Of a stretch of 64,000 nucleotides of DNA, positions 39,642 to 47,384 are shown piece after piece; the first letter of the stretch is position 1; every line of letters begins with the position of its first letter. The stretch comes from Streptomyces sp. PKU-EA00015 (GTDB lineage: Bacteria > Actinomycetota > Actinomycetes > Streptomycetales > Streptomycetaceae): NCBI RefSeq assembly GCF_013387495.1, contig NZ_JABZEE010000002.1:295198-359197 (forward strand), read 5' to 3'. Both the position numbers and the translations under genes were made by a program. The notes under the pieces are model-generated. The model was not told the DNA's origin. It ran no database searches and saw only the letters and a program-made list of their open reading frames with translations.

Positions 39642-40415
39642 CTACTGCTCTGTGGTCTTGGGCTCGGGCTCGGCGGCGAGCCAGGCGAGGAGCGGCGCGG
39701 CGATGTCGCGGGCGCCGACGGGCCGCTCGATGACCGCGCGGTTGAGGGCGGGGCAGCGGGACTTGAGGACTTCGAGTCGGTTGTCGATGTCCATCGAGAC
39801 CGCGATGTCGAACTCGTACTCGATGCCCTTGCGCTGCTCGGGCCGGGTGCCGACCCGCTGAGGCTTGCCGCCCTCCAGCACCCACTCGGTGTAGGAGCGC
39901 ATTGAGGCGACGACGTGGCCGGGGTAGGCGAGGATCGCGGCGACCATGTCGTTCTGGAGCGGGGTGCCGTCCTTCCAGCCGGCGAACTTGTTGCCGCCGT
40001 ACCTGCTGCTGGCCTTGTCGACCTGGTCGAGGGTGCCGTCGGTGCCCTTCCAGAAGTGGGACAGGCTGTCGACGAACACGGTCGGGTAACCGGCCTGTGC
40101 CGCGGAGTCCAGGACGCGGATCAGGTCCCGGGGGTCGTAGCGGTCCATCGGGCAGCTGTCGAACTCGATGCCGCCGATCCCGGCGTACAGGCTGGCGGCG
40201 CCCTTCTCGGTGTCGATGACGGCGAACTTGCGTCCTTCGGACAGGCCGTGGGCGATGCTGAGGCCGGTCCAGGTCTTGCCGGATCCGGACATGCCCTGGA
40301 TGGACAGGCGGGCCTTGCGGCCGGCCTTGCTGGCGGGGCGGAACGCGAACTGCCCGTGGCTGCCGTTCTGCTCGGCGGGTCGGCCTGTGCGGACAGGGGG
40401 CGGGAGCTGGGTCAC
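39642..40415 (-). CDS. Sak4-like AAA ATPase (recombination)
   Basis: 257 residues from GTG 40415, overlapping the nuclease stop (GTGA). GMSGSGKT (41-48) is Walker A and PTVFVDSLSHFW (111-122) Walker B, within a RecA-like single core. VVASMRSYTEWVLEGGKPQR and EYEFDIAVSMDI fit phage Sak4/RecA-like proteins that promote single-strand annealing. The PD-(D/E)XK nuclease gene just upstream makes a two-protein recombination set. Confidence 0.8.
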   Translation of the reverse strand: MTQLPPPVRTGRPAEQNGSHGQFAFRPASKAGRKARLSIQGMSGSGKTWTGLSIAHGLSEGRKFAVIDTEKGAASLYAGIGGIEFDSCPMDRYDPRDLIRVLDSAAQAGYPTVFVDSLSHFWKGTDGTLDQVDKASSRYGGNKFAGWKDGTPLQNDMVAAILAYPGHVVASMRSYTEWVLEGGKPQRVGTRPEQRKGIEYEFDIAVSMDIDNRLEVLKSRCPALNRAVIERPVGARDIAAPLLAWLAAEPEPKTTEQ

Positions 40416-41248
40416 GAGTTCTCCTGGGCGTACTTGCGCTCGACCCACGGGGGGAGCGAGATGTGGGTGGTGCCTTCGCTGTAGGCGGGCCAGTGGCCGG
40501 TGGCCTGGCACATGGCGTAGGTGTAGAGGGCGCGGTCGTTGAGCTCGGCGCCGATGACGCGGGCGGGGAAGTCGAGCTCGGCCACGGTCACCAGGTAGGG
40601 CGGCTGCTTCTCCTGGAAGATGAACTTGAAGGAGCCGGTGGGCGGGATGAGTCCGAGGTGGATGGCGACCTTCCGGTAGAAGTCGTCCTGCTGGTGGTAG
40701 CCGTGCTCGTTGACGGCTTTCTGCAGGGCGTCGGGGTGGACGGAGCGGGCGGTCTTGTAGTCGACGATCTCTTCGGGGCGGAGCCAGTCGAAGCGGGTCC
40801 GGTGCCAGATGCCGTTGTCGTCCTGCCAGAAGGCGGACTGTTCGGCGAGGCCGCTGCCGGGGGTGAGGAGGTCGGAGGCTTCGGGGTGGCGGGCGAGGGC
40901 TTCGGCCATGTCGTCGATGCGCTGCCGGGCTTCGGCTTTGAGGGGCACGTTGCCGGCGGCTCGTATGGCGGCGACGCGGGCCTTGGTCTCGTCGGTGTCC
41001 CAGCGTTTCTCGTCGACGACGACGAGCTCGGGCCCGTTGCCGAGGATCACGGTGTGTGCGGCGGTGCCGAACTCGAACTCGGGCTTGTAGGGCTCGGGGT
41101 GGTCGAGGAAGTACTTGAAGCGGGCGGGGCAGTCGGTGAGGCGTCGGGCGCCGGTGGAGGAGAGGCTGCCGCCGGGGATGGGGTCGGAGTGGTAGAGCTC
41201 GGCGGAGATGTCGTACAGGCCGGGCTCGACCTCGGCCGCGGTGGTCAC
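40412..41248 (-). CDS. PD-(D/E)XK nuclease-like exonuclease (RecE/DUF3799-type)
   Basis: 278 residues from GTG 41248. The opening (GLYDISAELYHSDPIPGGSL, then STGARRLTDCPARFKYFL) and FEFGTAAHTVILG are typical of RecE/Cas4-like DUF3799 nucleases. RFDWLRPEEIVDYKTARS gives the D-x(n)-(E/D)-x-K core. A second basic element (QKAVNEHGYHQQDDFYRK) follows. It should resect DNA ends for the Sak4-like annealer. It overlaps both neighbours. Confidence 0.82.
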   Translation of the reverse strand: MTTAAEVEPGLYDISAELYHSDPIPGGSLSSTGARRLTDCPARFKYFLDHPEPYKPEFEFGTAAHTVILGNGPELVVVDEKRWDTDETKARVAAIRAAGNVPLKAEARQRIDDMAEALARHPEASDLLTPGSGLAEQSAFWQDDNGIWHRTRFDWLRPEEIVDYKTARSVHPDALQKAVNEHGYHQQDDFYRKVAIHLGLIPPTGSFKFIFQEKQPPYLVTVAELDFPARVIGAELNDRALYTYAMCQATGHWPAYSEGTTHISLPPWVERKYAQENS

Positions 41249-41967
41249 CTCTGGTCTCCGTGTGTGCGAGACAGGGCTTGGCCTGCCAGTTCGGCGAGCT
41301 GCTCGTCGCTGGCGGTGTAGAAGGCGTCGGCCTTGGTGATGGCGTCGTACACGTCGCGGGCCCAGCGGGCGTCACCGAGCGCGGTGTGCGCGTCGGCCTT
41401 CGTCGGCGGCTCGATGCCCATGAGGCGGGAGAGTTCGTAGGACTTCCAGCCGCCGGCCAGCAGCTTGTCCGCGCGGCCGTAGTACTCGGCGTCGCAGTTC
41501 TGCTTGGTGAGCGTGTACGCCTGTCCGTACAGGTGGCCGACGGCCATGGTCGCGATGTCGACTGTGCGGTAGTGCCAGCGCGGCGGGAGGCCGGCCTCAT
41601 TGAACAGCTTGGTCAGGAAGCGGTCGTCGAAGGCCGGGTTCGATCCGACCAGGGTGGCCCCGTCGAGGAGGTCCATGAGGCTGTGCATGAGGTCGGCTTC
41701 GGTGAGCGCGGTGCGCGTGATCCGCGTGTTCGTGGGCAGTTCGATGGCGTACTCGTCGATGGGGACGGAGAACCGCTCCTTGTACCGGCCGATCTCGAGC
41801 GCCTTGGGGTCGGCGTCGGTGAGGCTGGTGTGGAGCTGGAAGAGGTGCTCCAGGTCTGCCTGGCCGGGGCGGCGGAGGATTACGGCGATCTCCCAGGCAT
41901 CGTGGCGGCGCGGGTCGAGGCCGGTGGTCTCGGTGTCGATGAAGGCGATGGGCTTGGGCTGGTTCAC
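41245..41967 (-). CDS. DnaQ-like 3'-5' exonuclease
   Basis: 240 residues from GTG 41967, with CAAGGAG upstream. FIDTETTG (D11, E13) is ExoI, LVGSNPAFDDRFL is ExoII, and ADAHTALGDARWARD is ExoIII with the His-x4-Asp of the DEDDh group. It is a stand-alone domain; proofreading for a host polymerase or trimming for recombination are options. The nuclease gene follows. Confidence 0.88.
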   Translation of the reverse strand: MNQPKPIAFIDTETTGLDPRRHDAWEIAVILRRPGQADLEHLFQLHTSLTDADPKALEIGRYKERFSVPIDEYAIELPTNTRITRTALTEADLMHSLMDLLDGATLVGSNPAFDDRFLTKLFNEAGLPPRWHYRTVDIATMAVGHLYGQAYTLTKQNCDAEYYGRADKLLAGGWKSYELSRLMGIEPPTKADAHTALGDARWARDVYDAITKADAFYTASDEQLAELAGQALSRTHGDQR

Positions 41968-41993
41968 GGTGTTCTCCTTGCGGGTCTTGGGGT

Positions 41994-42026
41994 GGCCCGC
42001 CCCGCGCTGGGGGCTTGGGGCGGGCC
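41994..42026 (-). terminator. hairpin between DUF5131 and the exonuclease gene
   Basis: GGCCCGCCCC (41994-42003) pairs with 42017-42026 over a 13-base loop, between the two genes. No U-run is seen. Confidence 0.45.
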
Positions 42027-42063
42027 GTGGCCGCGGTGGGGGTCATGCGGCCGGTCAGGGTGG

Positions 42064-42960
42064 TCAGGCGGCGGCGGGAGCGGCGGCCGGGTACTCGCGG
42101 ACGCGGAGGTTCGCCGGCCAGTCGGCAGGGTTGCCGCCCTTGGCGTCGGTGGCGTTGTTGGCGCGGGCCCAGACGGATCCGAGCTGCTTCACGAACGGTG
42201 CGGTGGCGGTCTCTGCCGCGTTGACGAGCAGGTCTTCCACCCAGCCGATCTCGAGTGGGCGAGCGCCAGTCCCGGACTCGCCGCCGACGATCAGCCAGTC
42301 AATATCGGACAGGTCGAGGTTCGGCACCGCGCCGAGAAGCGGTTCGGCGGAGATGAACCGGACGGCGGCCGGGGTCTCGCGGAGGGCGTCGGCGCGGCGG
42401 GCGTAGTCGGCGTTCTCGATGGAGGTGCCGATCCAGACGTTCGGCAGGGGCCAGCCGGAGCGGTGGTAGATGCCGTGCTCCAGGCCGGGGACGTAGGTCG
42501 GGCTGTGTGAGGTGGCGGCCCACTCCATCGACGATCGGAAGTGCTCGCCGGGCGGGTGGCCGGTGCCGCAACGGCAGAGGTCGGTGAGGATGCGGGCCGC
42601 CCGCTCGGGACGCTTCGTCAGGATCTGGTAGGTGTGCTGCGGGGTGGCGGCCATGACGGCGAACACGCGCACGAGGAACTCGCGGGGCACGCGGGCGTGG
42701 AACAGGTCGCTCATTGAATTCACGAAGACCTTGCGGGGCTTCTTCCAGCGCAGGGGTTCGGTGAGCGTGTCGGGGTGGGCGGCCAGGCCGAAGCCGGGGC
42801 CGGAGGTGCGGGTGTCGCCGTCGGTCTGGTACTTCGCCTGGCCCATGCCCTTGAGGCGCTTCGCCATCGTCAGCGCGTAGCAGTTGTCGCAGCCGGGGCT
42901 GATGCGGTCGCAGCCCGTCGTTGGGTTCCATGTCTGCTCGGTCCACTGAATGCTTGTCAC
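42064..42960 (-). CDS. DUF5131 (phage Gp37/Gp68 family) protein
   Basis: 298 residues beginning at a GTG with GGAGCAGCA upstream. SIQWTEQTWNPTTGCDRISP, then GCDNCYALTMAKRLK is the hallmark of DUF5131, with three cysteines in C-x6-C-x2-C. VFVNSMSDLFHARVP and SAEPLLGAV fit the rest. The three-Cys motif resembles radical-SAM iron-sulfur loops, but a SAM role is not shown. Its function in phages is unknown. Confidence 0.85.
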   Translation of the reverse strand: MTSIQWTEQTWNPTTGCDRISPGCDNCYALTMAKRLKGMGQAKYQTDGDTRTSGPGFGLAAHPDTLTEPLRWKKPRKVFVNSMSDLFHARVPREFLVRVFAVMAATPQHTYQILTKRPERAARILTDLCRCGTGHPPGEHFRSSMEWAATSHSPTYVPGLEHGIYHRSGWPLPNVWIGTSIENADYARRADALRETPAAVRFISAEPLLGAVPNLDLSDIDWLIVGGESGTGARPLEIGWVEDLLVNAAETATAPFVKQLGSVWARANNATDAKGGNPADWPANLRVREYPAAAPAAA

Positions 42961-42988
42961 TGCTGCTCCTTCTGGGATGCTGGTGTGG

Positions 42989-43019
42989 CGTCCCCGCCCG
43001 CTTCCTTCGGGCGGGGACG
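42989..43019 (-). terminator. hairpin upstream of the DUF5131 gene
   Basis: CGTCCCCGCCCG (42989-43000) pairs perfectly with 43008-43019 over a seven-base loop, following the stop of the gene at 43033. Confidence 0.5.
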
Positions 43020-43032
43020 TCCTGCTGGGTAG

Positions 43033-43386
43033 TCAGGCGTCGAGGAAGGTGACGGGCACCGCGTTGGGCGTCTCGGCGGTCGCCTCAACCGAGACCCAGT
43101 CCCAGTCGGGGTCGTCGCCCTCGGCCGGGTTCGGAGTGGTGATGACGAGCCAGCCCTCGCGAATGTCGGCGAGCCAGTCGTCGGCCTCGGCCTTCGGGTC
43201 GTCGGCGACGTTGACGAGTCCGCAGTAGCGGCGGGCGTGGCGGTTGAACGCGGCCAGTGCCTTGCGCGGCCCGGGGTGTCCGAGGGCGAGCATGTCGCCG
43301 TCCTCGCCCCAGTAGGAGACGGGGATGCCGAAGTACGTGGCTTCCATCTCGGGGTTGGTGAGGATGGTGCCGGGAGCTTTGGTCAT
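43033..43386 (-). CDS. hypothetical early protein
   Basis: 117 residues from ATG 43386 with GAAGGACCC upstream. MTKAPGTILTNPEMEATYFG, then VSYWGEDGDMLALGHPGPRK, and at the end GWLVITTPNPAEGDDPDWDW. The compact alternation of strands and acidic turns is typical of actinophage proteins of unknown function. Confidence 0.65.
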   Translation of the reverse strand: MTKAPGTILTNPEMEATYFGIPVSYWGEDGDMLALGHPGPRKALAAFNRHARRYCGLVNVADDPKAEADDWLADIREGWLVITTPNPAEGDDPDWDWVSVEATAETPNAVPVTFLDA

Positions 43387-43422
43387 GGCGGGTCCTTCGG
43401 GTGGGATGCTGGGTGGTTGGGT

Positions 43423-43461
43423 CGCCGGGCCGCCCGGGGTATGGGCACGGGCGGCCCGGCG
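43423..43461 (-). terminator. strong hairpin after the methyltransferase gene
   Basis: CGCCGGGCCGCCCG (43423-43436) pairs perfectly with 43448-43461 over an 11-base loop, two bases after the methylase stop. Confidence 0.5.
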
Positions 43462-43463
43462 GG

Positions 43464-44258
43464 TCAGGCGGCGTCGATCTGGTCGGCGATTCGTTCGGCG
43501 GCCTTGACGCGGCGGACGGTCTCTTCGGCGTTGAGCCGGTCGATTTCCACGAGGAAGCAGCGGCGGCCTTCGAGGACGGCTGCAACACCGGTGGACCCGG
43601 AGCCGGCGCACGGGTCGACGACCAGGTCGCCACGGACCGTGGACGACTCGATGAGGTCGGCCATCAACGGGACCGGCTTCTCGTTCGAGTGGCGCCGGGC
43701 AGCCGCGCCGTTGGGCCGCGGATAGCGCAGCACGGTGCCGCGCCGGAGCCGGGCTGCGCCGCGGCCTTCCCCGGCTGCCCGGTTGGCTTGCTGCTTGACG
43801 TGGACGCCCATGGTGATGCGCTCGTGCGAGGATCCCCAGGGGATGTCAAGGGCACCAGATCCATGCTGGGTCTTGTCCCAGACGAGGTCGGCGGTGCCGC
43901 CCAGTCGGAGCGGCCCGGCGAGCTGCTCGGCGGTGTAGCCGAACACGTACACGTGGCGCTTCGTGGCCAGGCCTCGCACCCAGGTGCCGACAGGGCCGAC
44001 CCACTCGGCGAGCACAGCCGGCCAGTCGACGCTGCCGTCGTCGCCTGCGATCTGCTGGAAGTTGCTGCTGCGGCCGGACTTGTAGGCCTTGCCGTAGGGC
44101 GGGTCGGTGCACAGCAGCCCGTACCCGGCCGGGACTTGGGCGATGACCTGCGGGTCGCGGCAGTCGCCCCAGATGACGGTGGCCCGGGCGGTGGCGTGGA
44201 GAATCTGGCCGCCAGGGGGCGGGGTGACGGCCAGGTCCAGCGTGTCGGTGACAGTCAT
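43464..44258 (-). CDS. DNA adenine-N6 or cytosine-N4 methyltransferase (beta class)
   Basis: 264 residues from ATG 44258. DPPYG (52-56) is catalytic motif IV, and DPCAGSGSTGVAAVLEGR near the C-terminus is SAM motif I, so the order marks a beta-class enzyme. NEKPVPLMADLIESS comes before it. No restriction partner is seen. It can protect phage DNA from host enzymes or regulate phage genes. It overlaps the gene upstream (ATGA). Confidence 0.88.
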   Translation of the reverse strand: MTVTDTLDLAVTPPPGGQILHATARATVIWGDCRDPQVIAQVPAGYGLLCTDPPYGKAYKSGRSSNFQQIAGDDGSVDWPAVLAEWVGPVGTWVRGLATKRHVYVFGYTAEQLAGPLRLGGTADLVWDKTQHGSGALDIPWGSSHERITMGVHVKQQANRAAGEGRGAARLRRGTVLRYPRPNGAAARRHSNEKPVPLMADLIESSTVRGDLVVDPCAGSGSTGVAAVLEGRRCFLVEIDRLNAEETVRRVKAAERIADQIDAA

Positions 44259-44707
44259 GCCGCCGCTCCCTCGTTGAGGCCGAGGGCGCGGACCAGCTCG
44301 GCGTTCTCCTGGCGCAGGCGGGCGTTCTCGGCGAGGAGGTCGGCGACGTACTGCGGGGCGTCGCGGAGGAAGCGGGCCACGGGGTTGTCGACGTCGACGA
44401 TCGTGTTCTCGTCGTAGTGGGTGCGGCCGACGGCGAGCTCGTCGCCGCGGCGCATGGTGGAGTACCGCTCGCCGGGGCGCTTGTCGCGGAACTGAAGGTC
44501 GCCGTAGATGGGGTAGTCGCCGGCGGGGTCGAGGAGTTCGTCGCCTCGCCCATCGACGGGCTTCGCGGCGCGGAGCAGGTACTGGCGGCCGGAGTGGTCG
44601 GTGACGAGCTCGGGGCCGCCGGAGGTGCGGCTGCCGATCCAGCGCCACGGCGGGGCGGGCACGGCGGCGAGGGCGGCCTGGATCTCTGTGGTGCGGTCGG
44701 TGGTCAT
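44255..44707 (-). CDS. hypothetical phage early protein
   Basis: 150 residues (MTTDRTTEIQAALAAVPAPP, then WRWIGSRTSGGPELV). The C-terminal helix (YVADLLAENARLRQENAELV) is a coiled coil. Proteins of this shape with the W-R-W-I-G opening are common in Streptomyces phages. The function is unknown. It overlaps the methylase by ATGA and the 33-codon gene by ATGA. Confidence 0.65.
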   Translation of the reverse strand: MTTDRTTEIQAALAAVPAPPWRWIGSRTSGGPELVTDHSGRQYLLRAAKPVDGRGDELLDPAGDYPIYGDLQFRDKRPGERYSTMRRGDELAVGRTHYDENTIVDVDNPVARFLRDAPQYVADLLAENARLRQENAELVRALGLNEGAAA

Positions 44708-44805
44708 GAGGTCCCTCTGAGGTGGTTGGCGAGCCGGAAGCATCCGGCGGAGAAGGCGAGTAGGGCGGCGATGGCGGCGGCGCACTGGGCGGGGAAGCGG
44801 CCCAT
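44704..44805 (-). CDS. 33-residue hydrophobic micropeptide
   Basis: MGRFPAQCAAAIAALLAFSA then GCFRLANHLRGTS. It has one membrane-length helix. Its ATG overlaps the upstream stop (TGATG) and its TGA overlaps the next ATG (ATGA), so it fills a gap exactly between two coupled genes. That arrangement argues for a translated peptide. Confidence 0.6.
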   Translation of the reverse strand: MGRFPAQCAAAIAALLAFSAGCFRLANHLRGTS

Positions 44806-45059
44806 CAGGCACCGCCGACTTCGGCGAGCCGGGCTTCGAGGTGCTGGACCCAGGCGGCGGTGACGACGATCGACCAGCAGGCGGCGTAGGCCAGGCGGTC
44901 GGCCCAGTCGGGGTAGATGACCCGGTAGGTCCAGGCGTTGAGGCTTTCGACGTAGCCCGCGGCCAGGGTGGCCGTGTAGTTGGGGTCGGCGGGCGGCCGG
45001 GGTCGGGGCACCAGCGGCCGCACATCCGACAACAGCGGCGACACGACGTGCGCGGTCAC
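44805..45059 (-). CDS. small hypothetical protein
   Basis: 84 residues from GTG 45059 (MTAHVVSPLLSDVRPLVPRP, then PDWADRLAYAACWSIVVTAA). A short hydrophobic helix is followed by an amphipathic one (QHLEARLAEVGG), so it may touch the membrane. It overlaps the PAPS-like gene upstream (GTGA). Confidence 0.6.
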   Translation of the reverse strand: MTAHVVSPLLSDVRPLVPRPRPPADPNYTATLAAGYVESLNAWTYRVIYPDWADRLAYAACWSIVVTAAWVQHLEARLAEVGGA

Positions 45060-45856
45060 GAGGCGCTCACCGCTTCGGTGAAGCAGCCACAGCCGCCCTC
45101 ATCGAGGTCGTCGAACGACGGCTCGTCGTGGCGTTTGTCCTCGATACGAGTGCGGAGCGAGGCCAGCGTGAGCGGCTTGGTGTCGCCTCCGGTCCTGTCC
45201 CGGAGTATCGACACGTCCTTGCCGAGCTTCGCCCGCATGGACTCCTCGAACGCTTCGACCTTGGCGAATCGCTCGGGGAACACCTCCAGCAGTCGCGCCC
45301 ACTGAGCCTGCCCGCCCTTGACGCAGGCGCCGCCGCAGTTGTTGTGGGCGAAGCCGAGCCGGTACAGGCGTGGAGTCGAAAGGCCAGCCACGCGGGCCTC
45401 ATCGAGGAGCTGCCGCTTGTCGTAGTACGGCGGCCGGGTCAGCGGGGCGTCGACTGCCCAGGGCGCCCAGCCACGGACGATGGCGGGCAACCGCTCGGTC
45501 TCGGTCCAGTCGATGCCGACGTACACGATCGTGTCGGCCGGGCTGGTGTTGGCCTCCAGCCACTCACGGCAGGGCTTGAGCTTCAGCTCCAGGGAGCACT
45601 GGGCGATGCGGGTGTTACCGAGCCACCGCTTGTCCTCGAAGACCTGCCACGGGTCGCGGCCGTCAGCCACGCGAACGAGGTTGGCGCCGAGCTGGGTGGC
45701 CGCCTGCGCGTTGAAGGCATAGAGGTCGCTGTCCTCGACGAGGGTGTCGGCGAACAGCAGGGTCGTGCTGGCCGCGCCGTGCTCGGCAATGACGTGGCGG
45801 GCGGTAGCCCAGCTGGTGATCCCTCCGGACCACATGACTACGTGGTGGCCGCTCAT
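45056..45856 (-). CDS. PAPS-reductase-like (adenine nucleotide alpha hydrolase) protein
   Basis: 266 residues from ATG 45856. VVMWSGGITSWAT gives the PP-loop S-G-G (10-12) that binds ATP. LLFADTLVEDSDLYAF, then CSLELKLKPC, AHNNCGGACVKGGQ and GGCGCF at the end show cysteines that may hold sulfur or a cluster. Proteins of this family in phages lack a settled function; sulfur transfer to a nucleobase or sulfate activation are options. Confidence 0.8.
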   Translation of the reverse strand: MSGHHVVMWSGGITSWATARHVIAEHGAASTTLLFADTLVEDSDLYAFNAQAATQLGANLVRVADGRDPWQVFEDKRWLGNTRIAQCSLELKLKPCREWLEANTSPADTIVYVGIDWTETERLPAIVRGWAPWAVDAPLTRPPYYDKRQLLDEARVAGLSTPRLYRLGFAHNNCGGACVKGGQAQWARLLEVFPERFAKVEAFEESMRAKLGKDVSILRDRTGGDTKPLTLASLRTRIEDKRHDEPSFDDLDEGGCGCFTEAVSAS

Positions 45857-46176
45857 GCCTGGCCTCCGCAGGTCCATGTCGGGTAGTCGGCGTCGGTGCT
45901 GCAGCACTCGGGGTGGGCGCAGGCGAGGGCGGCGAACGCTGTGTCGGCCGGGTCGAGGAGGTGGGCCTGTTCGGCCAGGCAGCCAGCCAGCGTGCGGGCC
46001 TGCGACTCCACCACCGGCAGGGGTACGTCCAGGGCGGCGATCCGCGGTTGATCGACGCAGCGGACGCAGTCGACGTCGTCGCAGTCGTCCGCGTGCAGCT
46101 CCGGGATGAACGGGACGCCGGACGTCGGCAGGGAGAAGAACTCACGGGCCGACAGCGGACGGTTCGGGGTGGTCAT
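45853..46176 (-). CDS. hypothetical Cys-rich early protein
   Basis: 107 residues (MTTPNRPLSAREFFSLPTSG). DDCDDVDCVRCVDQPRIAAL and CAHPECCSTDAD contain cysteine clusters for metal binding. It overlaps the PAPS-like gene and its neighbour by ATGA. No family is recognised. Confidence 0.6.
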   Translation of the reverse strand: MTTPNRPLSAREFFSLPTSGVPFIPELHADDCDDVDCVRCVDQPRIAALDVPLPVVESQARTLAGCLAEQAHLLDPADTAFAALACAHPECCSTDADYPTWTCGGQA

Positions 46177-46364
46177 GACCGGTCACCGCCGTTCGCGTTG
46201 GCGCGCGGGGTGTGGCCTTGCGGCTCGTACTTGAAGCAGAGGCGTTCGGGTCCGGGCCACAGCAGATCCCCGTGGCCCTGCTCGTATCCGTAGCAGTTGA
46301 CGCACCGCCGGGCGTGGCGCTCGTCGGCGCGGCGCTGAAGCTCAGCGAACTCTTCGTCGCTCAT
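46173..46364 (-). CDS. small hypothetical protein
   Basis: 63 residues: MSDEEFAELQRRADERHARR, then CVNCYGYEQGHGDLLW. A helix comes before a Cys-x2-Cys and a His, giving a likely zinc site. It is coupled by overlaps to both neighbours. The function is unknown. Confidence 0.6.
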   Translation of the reverse strand: MSDEEFAELQRRADERHARRCVNCYGYEQGHGDLLWPGPERLCFKYEPQGHTPRANANGGDRS

Positions 46365-46612
46365 GCCGCCACCGCCTTCGGGGTGACCATGAGGCGCGGG
46401 TCGTAGGCGGCGAGGACCTTGTTCGCACGGGCCAGGCGGGAGAGGACGACCTCGCGGTCGGCCCGGTCCTCGGTGCAGGCGAGCGGGCGGTACAGCAACG
46501 CCTCACGCTTCGCGTCTTCTGCCGCCATCACGGCCTGGCAGATCGACTCAGGGAACGCGTCCTGGATCAGGTCGACTACCCGATCCGGCACAGGAACAGG
46601 GATGATGGACAT
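46361..46612 (-). CDS. small hypothetical protein
   Basis: 83 residues (MSIIPVPVPDRVVDLIQDAF, then SICQAVMAAEDAKREALLYR), mostly helical and ending VTPKAVAA. The ATG is preceded by AGGACCGC. It heads this small run, downstream of the regulators. The function is unknown. Confidence 0.6.
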   Translation of the reverse strand: MSIIPVPVPDRVVDLIQDAFPESICQAVMAAEDAKREALLYRPLACTEDRADREVVLSRLARANKVLAAYDPRLMVTPKAVAA

Positions 46613-46700
46613 GCGGTCCTGCTTTCTTCCTTGCGGGGTTGATGGATCGCAGGCCCCGATTGCCGGTGTGTCAGAGCCCGGCGGTTGGGGCCGTTTGCCG

Positions 46701-46961
46701 CTAGGCGGCGGACTTGAGAGGGCTGGTTCTGCGGGTGGCCGGCCGCTGGTTGATGCGGTAGTAGGCCTGGCGGGCGGCGCGGTTCATGACGATGCGTCGG
46801 CCGGAGTGGCTCTTGAGCTTCGGGTTGTCCCGCAGGAAGCGGCGCAGGTGGCTGACGCTGCACTTCAGGACGTAGGCCGACTCCTGCACGGTCATGACGT
46901 CGGCGTTCGGATCAGCGGGGGGAATCGGCTGGCCGTACTCCAGGTACTTGGCGCTAGCCAT
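46701..46961 (-). CDS. excisionase-like HTH protein
   Basis: 86 residues. VMTVQESAYVLKCSVSHLRR and SHSGRRIVMNRAARQAYYRI form a winged HTH like phage Xis and MerR-type excisionases. The ATG lies inside the end of the Cro-like gene (8-base overlap), so they are made together. Its nearness to integrase supports an excision role, but a plain transcription factor is possible. Confidence 0.75.
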   Translation of the reverse strand: MASAKYLEYGQPIPPADPNADVMTVQESAYVLKCSVSHLRRFLRDNPKLKSHSGRRIVMNRAARQAYYRINQRPATRRTSPLKSAA

Positions 46962-47208
46962 CGGGGTCCTCCTTGGGGGTGTCGGTCCTCCGTGGGGCGA
47001 GGAGTCGTTCGTCGGTCGAGTTCAGGGCCGCACGGAGCGCGGTGTAGGTGCGGGGTCTCATGCGGCTGCGGGTGCCGTATTCGAGGTGGGAGAGGTAGCG
47101 CCGGCTTATGCCTGCGCGCTCTGCCAGGTCGGATATTTCGAGCCCCGCCTGCATGCGCTCCTCGCGGATCGCGTCTCCGTCGACCGTGAAGGTCGGCGGT
47201 TGGTGCAT
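46954..47208 (-). CDS. Cro/CI-type HTH regulator
   Basis: 84 residues: IREERMQAGLEISDLAERAG, then ISRRYLSHLEYGTRS make a clear HTH_3 fold. It is the first leftward early gene after the control region and diverges from the rightward repressor, the usual place of Cro. It may shut off the repressor promoter and open lytic growth. Confidence 0.8.
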   Translation of the reverse strand: MHQPPTFTVDGDAIREERMQAGLEISDLAERAGISRRYLSHLEYGTRSRMRPRTYTALRAALNSTDERLLAPRRTDTPKEDPDG

Positions 47209-47210
47209 GC

Positions 47211-47362
47211 CTAGAAGCTAGCCTGAGCTAGCCGTCACTGTCTAGCTCTAGTTAGCCTGAGATTGCTCAAGAACTTCTTTTGCAGTAGGCAAGGATCGAC
47301 TTAGTTAGGGTCGCCTGGTTACGATTCCGGCCGATCTAGCCTTTGGAACTAGTGGGCCCTAG
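47211..47362. promoter_or_regulatory. immunity control region with CTAG-rich operators
   Basis: Eight CTAG tetramers lie at 47211, 47218, 47228, 47242, 47248, 47336, 47349 and 47359. GCTAGCCTGAGCTAGC (47217-47232) is an inverted repeat and TAGCCTGAG occurs at 47219 and 47253. CTAG is rare in Streptomyces DNA, so the cluster is striking. It lies between divergent Cro-like and repressor genes, where shared operators belong. Confidence 0.65.
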
Positions 47363-47384
47363 CGGGACCTGTCACCATGTCGAC

